Below, in pieces: positions 63,222-64,000 of a DNA stretch of 64,000 bases. This DNA comes from an uncultured Candidatus Thioglobus sp. (GTDB lineage Bacteria > Pseudomonadota > Gammaproteobacteria > PS1 > Pseudothioglobaceae): NCBI GenBank assembly GCA_905182815.1, contig CAJJCX010000003.1, forward strand, positions 22,642 through 86,641, given 5' to 3'. The notes below the pieces were generated by a model. That model worked only from the letters and a program-made list of their open reading frames with translations, was not told the origin of the DNA and did not search any database. The stretch's first letter is position 1. Every line of letters starts with the position of its first letter. The position numbers and the translations under genes are program-made.

Positions 63222-64000
63222 CTAATGTTTGACATAAATATGATCTGGATCTAAACCTCGCTGATATCTGTCATACATCATGCTATAAGCAGACTCAAGA
63301 TTTCTTGCAAACAGGGAGGTATCATATAAGGGCGCTGTAGACAAGTTGCCCACTAACTTGTCTTTAATGATTTTAAGTTTTTCTGGATCTGTTGCGAGCT
63401 CTATAGCAAGTGACTCGTACTCTTCTGCAGTAGTTGTAATTAGTTCTGGTAAATTAAGTGCATTTAAGATACTTGCCGCATGTCTACTAACAGCTGAGCT
63501 GCCAAGGTAGGTAAGCACGGGTAATCCCATTCGCAGTGCATCACTCGCTGTAGTCCCTGCATTGTAAGGAAGTGAGTATCAAGAAATAGATCTGATAACT
63601 GAATTCTGTTTAAATGGTCTTCCCTAAGAGTAAGGCGTGATGCAAAAATTATTCTATTTTCATCTACGCATGTACCTTTTGGCTTCTTTTTTTAAGTTTT
63701 TAACAGAAGAGCTATTATCCTTAGCTAACCATAGAACACTTCCATCAACTTTCGATAGAATTTTCATCATCGAATAAAAGTACTAGGAGTAATTTATAAT
63801 AATGATTATTAAAACAACAAATACAAACCCGTTAGTTGGCAATCCAACTTCTGCCCTAGTAAATAACCTATTTGAGAGATTATTTTTCGTGTCATTCACC
63901 ATAAAACTATTAGGCATGTATGTATTTAATGCCGCTAATGATGTTGTTTTTCTTCAGAAATAAGCGTGTGATCTGCAATCAAATAGTCAATGAAGTCTGC
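63222..64000 (-). CDS. O-GlcNAc-transferase (OGT/SPINDLY) type glycosyltransferase, C-terminal part, several frame breaks
   Basis: Partial: it runs off the window end. The intact C-terminal frame (63222-63530) holds MGLPVLTYLGSSAVSRHAASIL, LPELITTTAEEYESLAIELA, and APLYDTSLFARNLESAY ending PDHIYVKH, the usual close of bacterial TPR-OGT proteins. Upstream fragments in alternating frames give PYNAGTTASDALR, MMKILSKVDGSVLWLAKDN, ENRIIFASRLT-like and DYLIADHTLISEE, all in family order. Breaks near 63560, 63650, 63680, 63790 and 63920. TPR units are expected beyond the edge. Probably glycosylates surface or secreted proteins. Confidence 0.75.

Overview
The window reads as chromosome of a low-GC, free-living marine gammaproteobacterium. 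The gene set is typically gammaproteobacterial: LolCD, LpxK, KdsA/KdsB, BioH, RlmD, EpmB, UvrD and separate GyrA and ParC. A glycolate oxidase operon, a malyl-CoA lyase/malate thiokinase operon and osmolyte and amino-acid ABC importers suggest the SUP05/Thioglobus neighbourhood. That placement is inference from gene content; no rRNA gene is present. Genes are tightly packed, often with ATGA-type overlaps, and no prophage, insertion sequence or CRISPR array is visible.

Layout. 0-0.5 kb: end of a sodium-pumping decarboxylase beta subunit. 0.5-5.2 kb: envelope genes lolC-lolD (minus), divergent from lpxK-ycaR-like-kdsB-folD (plus). 5.2-15.7 kb: small redox and metalloprotease-like proteins, then purK/purE, bioF/bioH, thiG, a Gfo/Idh oxidoreductase, upp, a class IV aminotransferase, photolyase, tRNA-Ser(GCU), an OsmC protein and trpC. 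15.8-17.7 kb: kdsA-dapB-yciI. 17.8-23.0 kb: a complete branched-chain amino-acid-type (HAAT) ABC importer. 23-27.7 kb: a poorly characterised membrane and transporter stretch (DUF4282-like, RarD, methyltransferase, EamA, HPP, nitroreductase, HIT). 27.8-35.1 kb: parC, queD-folE2-aroG and gyrA. 35.3-39.8 kb: a glycine-betaine/proline ABC importer whose permease carries a very long helical N-terminal domain. 39.8-44.4 kb: prfC, dcd, mraY, a cyclophilin-FKBP fusion and a ferredoxin. 44.4-50.7 kb: serine-glyoxylate-type aminotransferase divergent from glcDEF, then rlmD and a rhodanese. 50.7-57.0 kb: uvrD, epmB, TlpA-like, ArsC-like and an MBL-nadD-rsfS-rlmH operon. 57.0-57.4 kb: three tRNA genes (Ala, Glu, Glu). 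57.5-60.6 kb: mcl-mtkA-mtkB. 60.6-64 kb: an accessory tail with APS kinase, a TPR-sulfotransferase and a TPR/OGT-type glycosyltransferase.

How genes work together. Glycolate oxidase makes glyoxylate. The divergent aminotransferase can convert it to glycine, and malyl-CoA lyase with malate thiokinase interconverts glyoxylate plus acetyl-CoA and malate, so two separated loci meet at glyoxylate. CysC would supply PAPS to the neighbouring sulfotransferase. QueD and FolE2 share the GTP-derived pterin route. Both ABC importers have the solute-binding-protein gene set apart from the core by a hairpin terminator.

Caveat. About 30 frame breaks occur across the window, including in essential genes such as gyrA and lolC/lolD. 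Each restores a conserved protein when the frame is switched. I read these mainly as base-indel errors in the sequence and have joined the pieces into full genes, giving the approximate position of each break.
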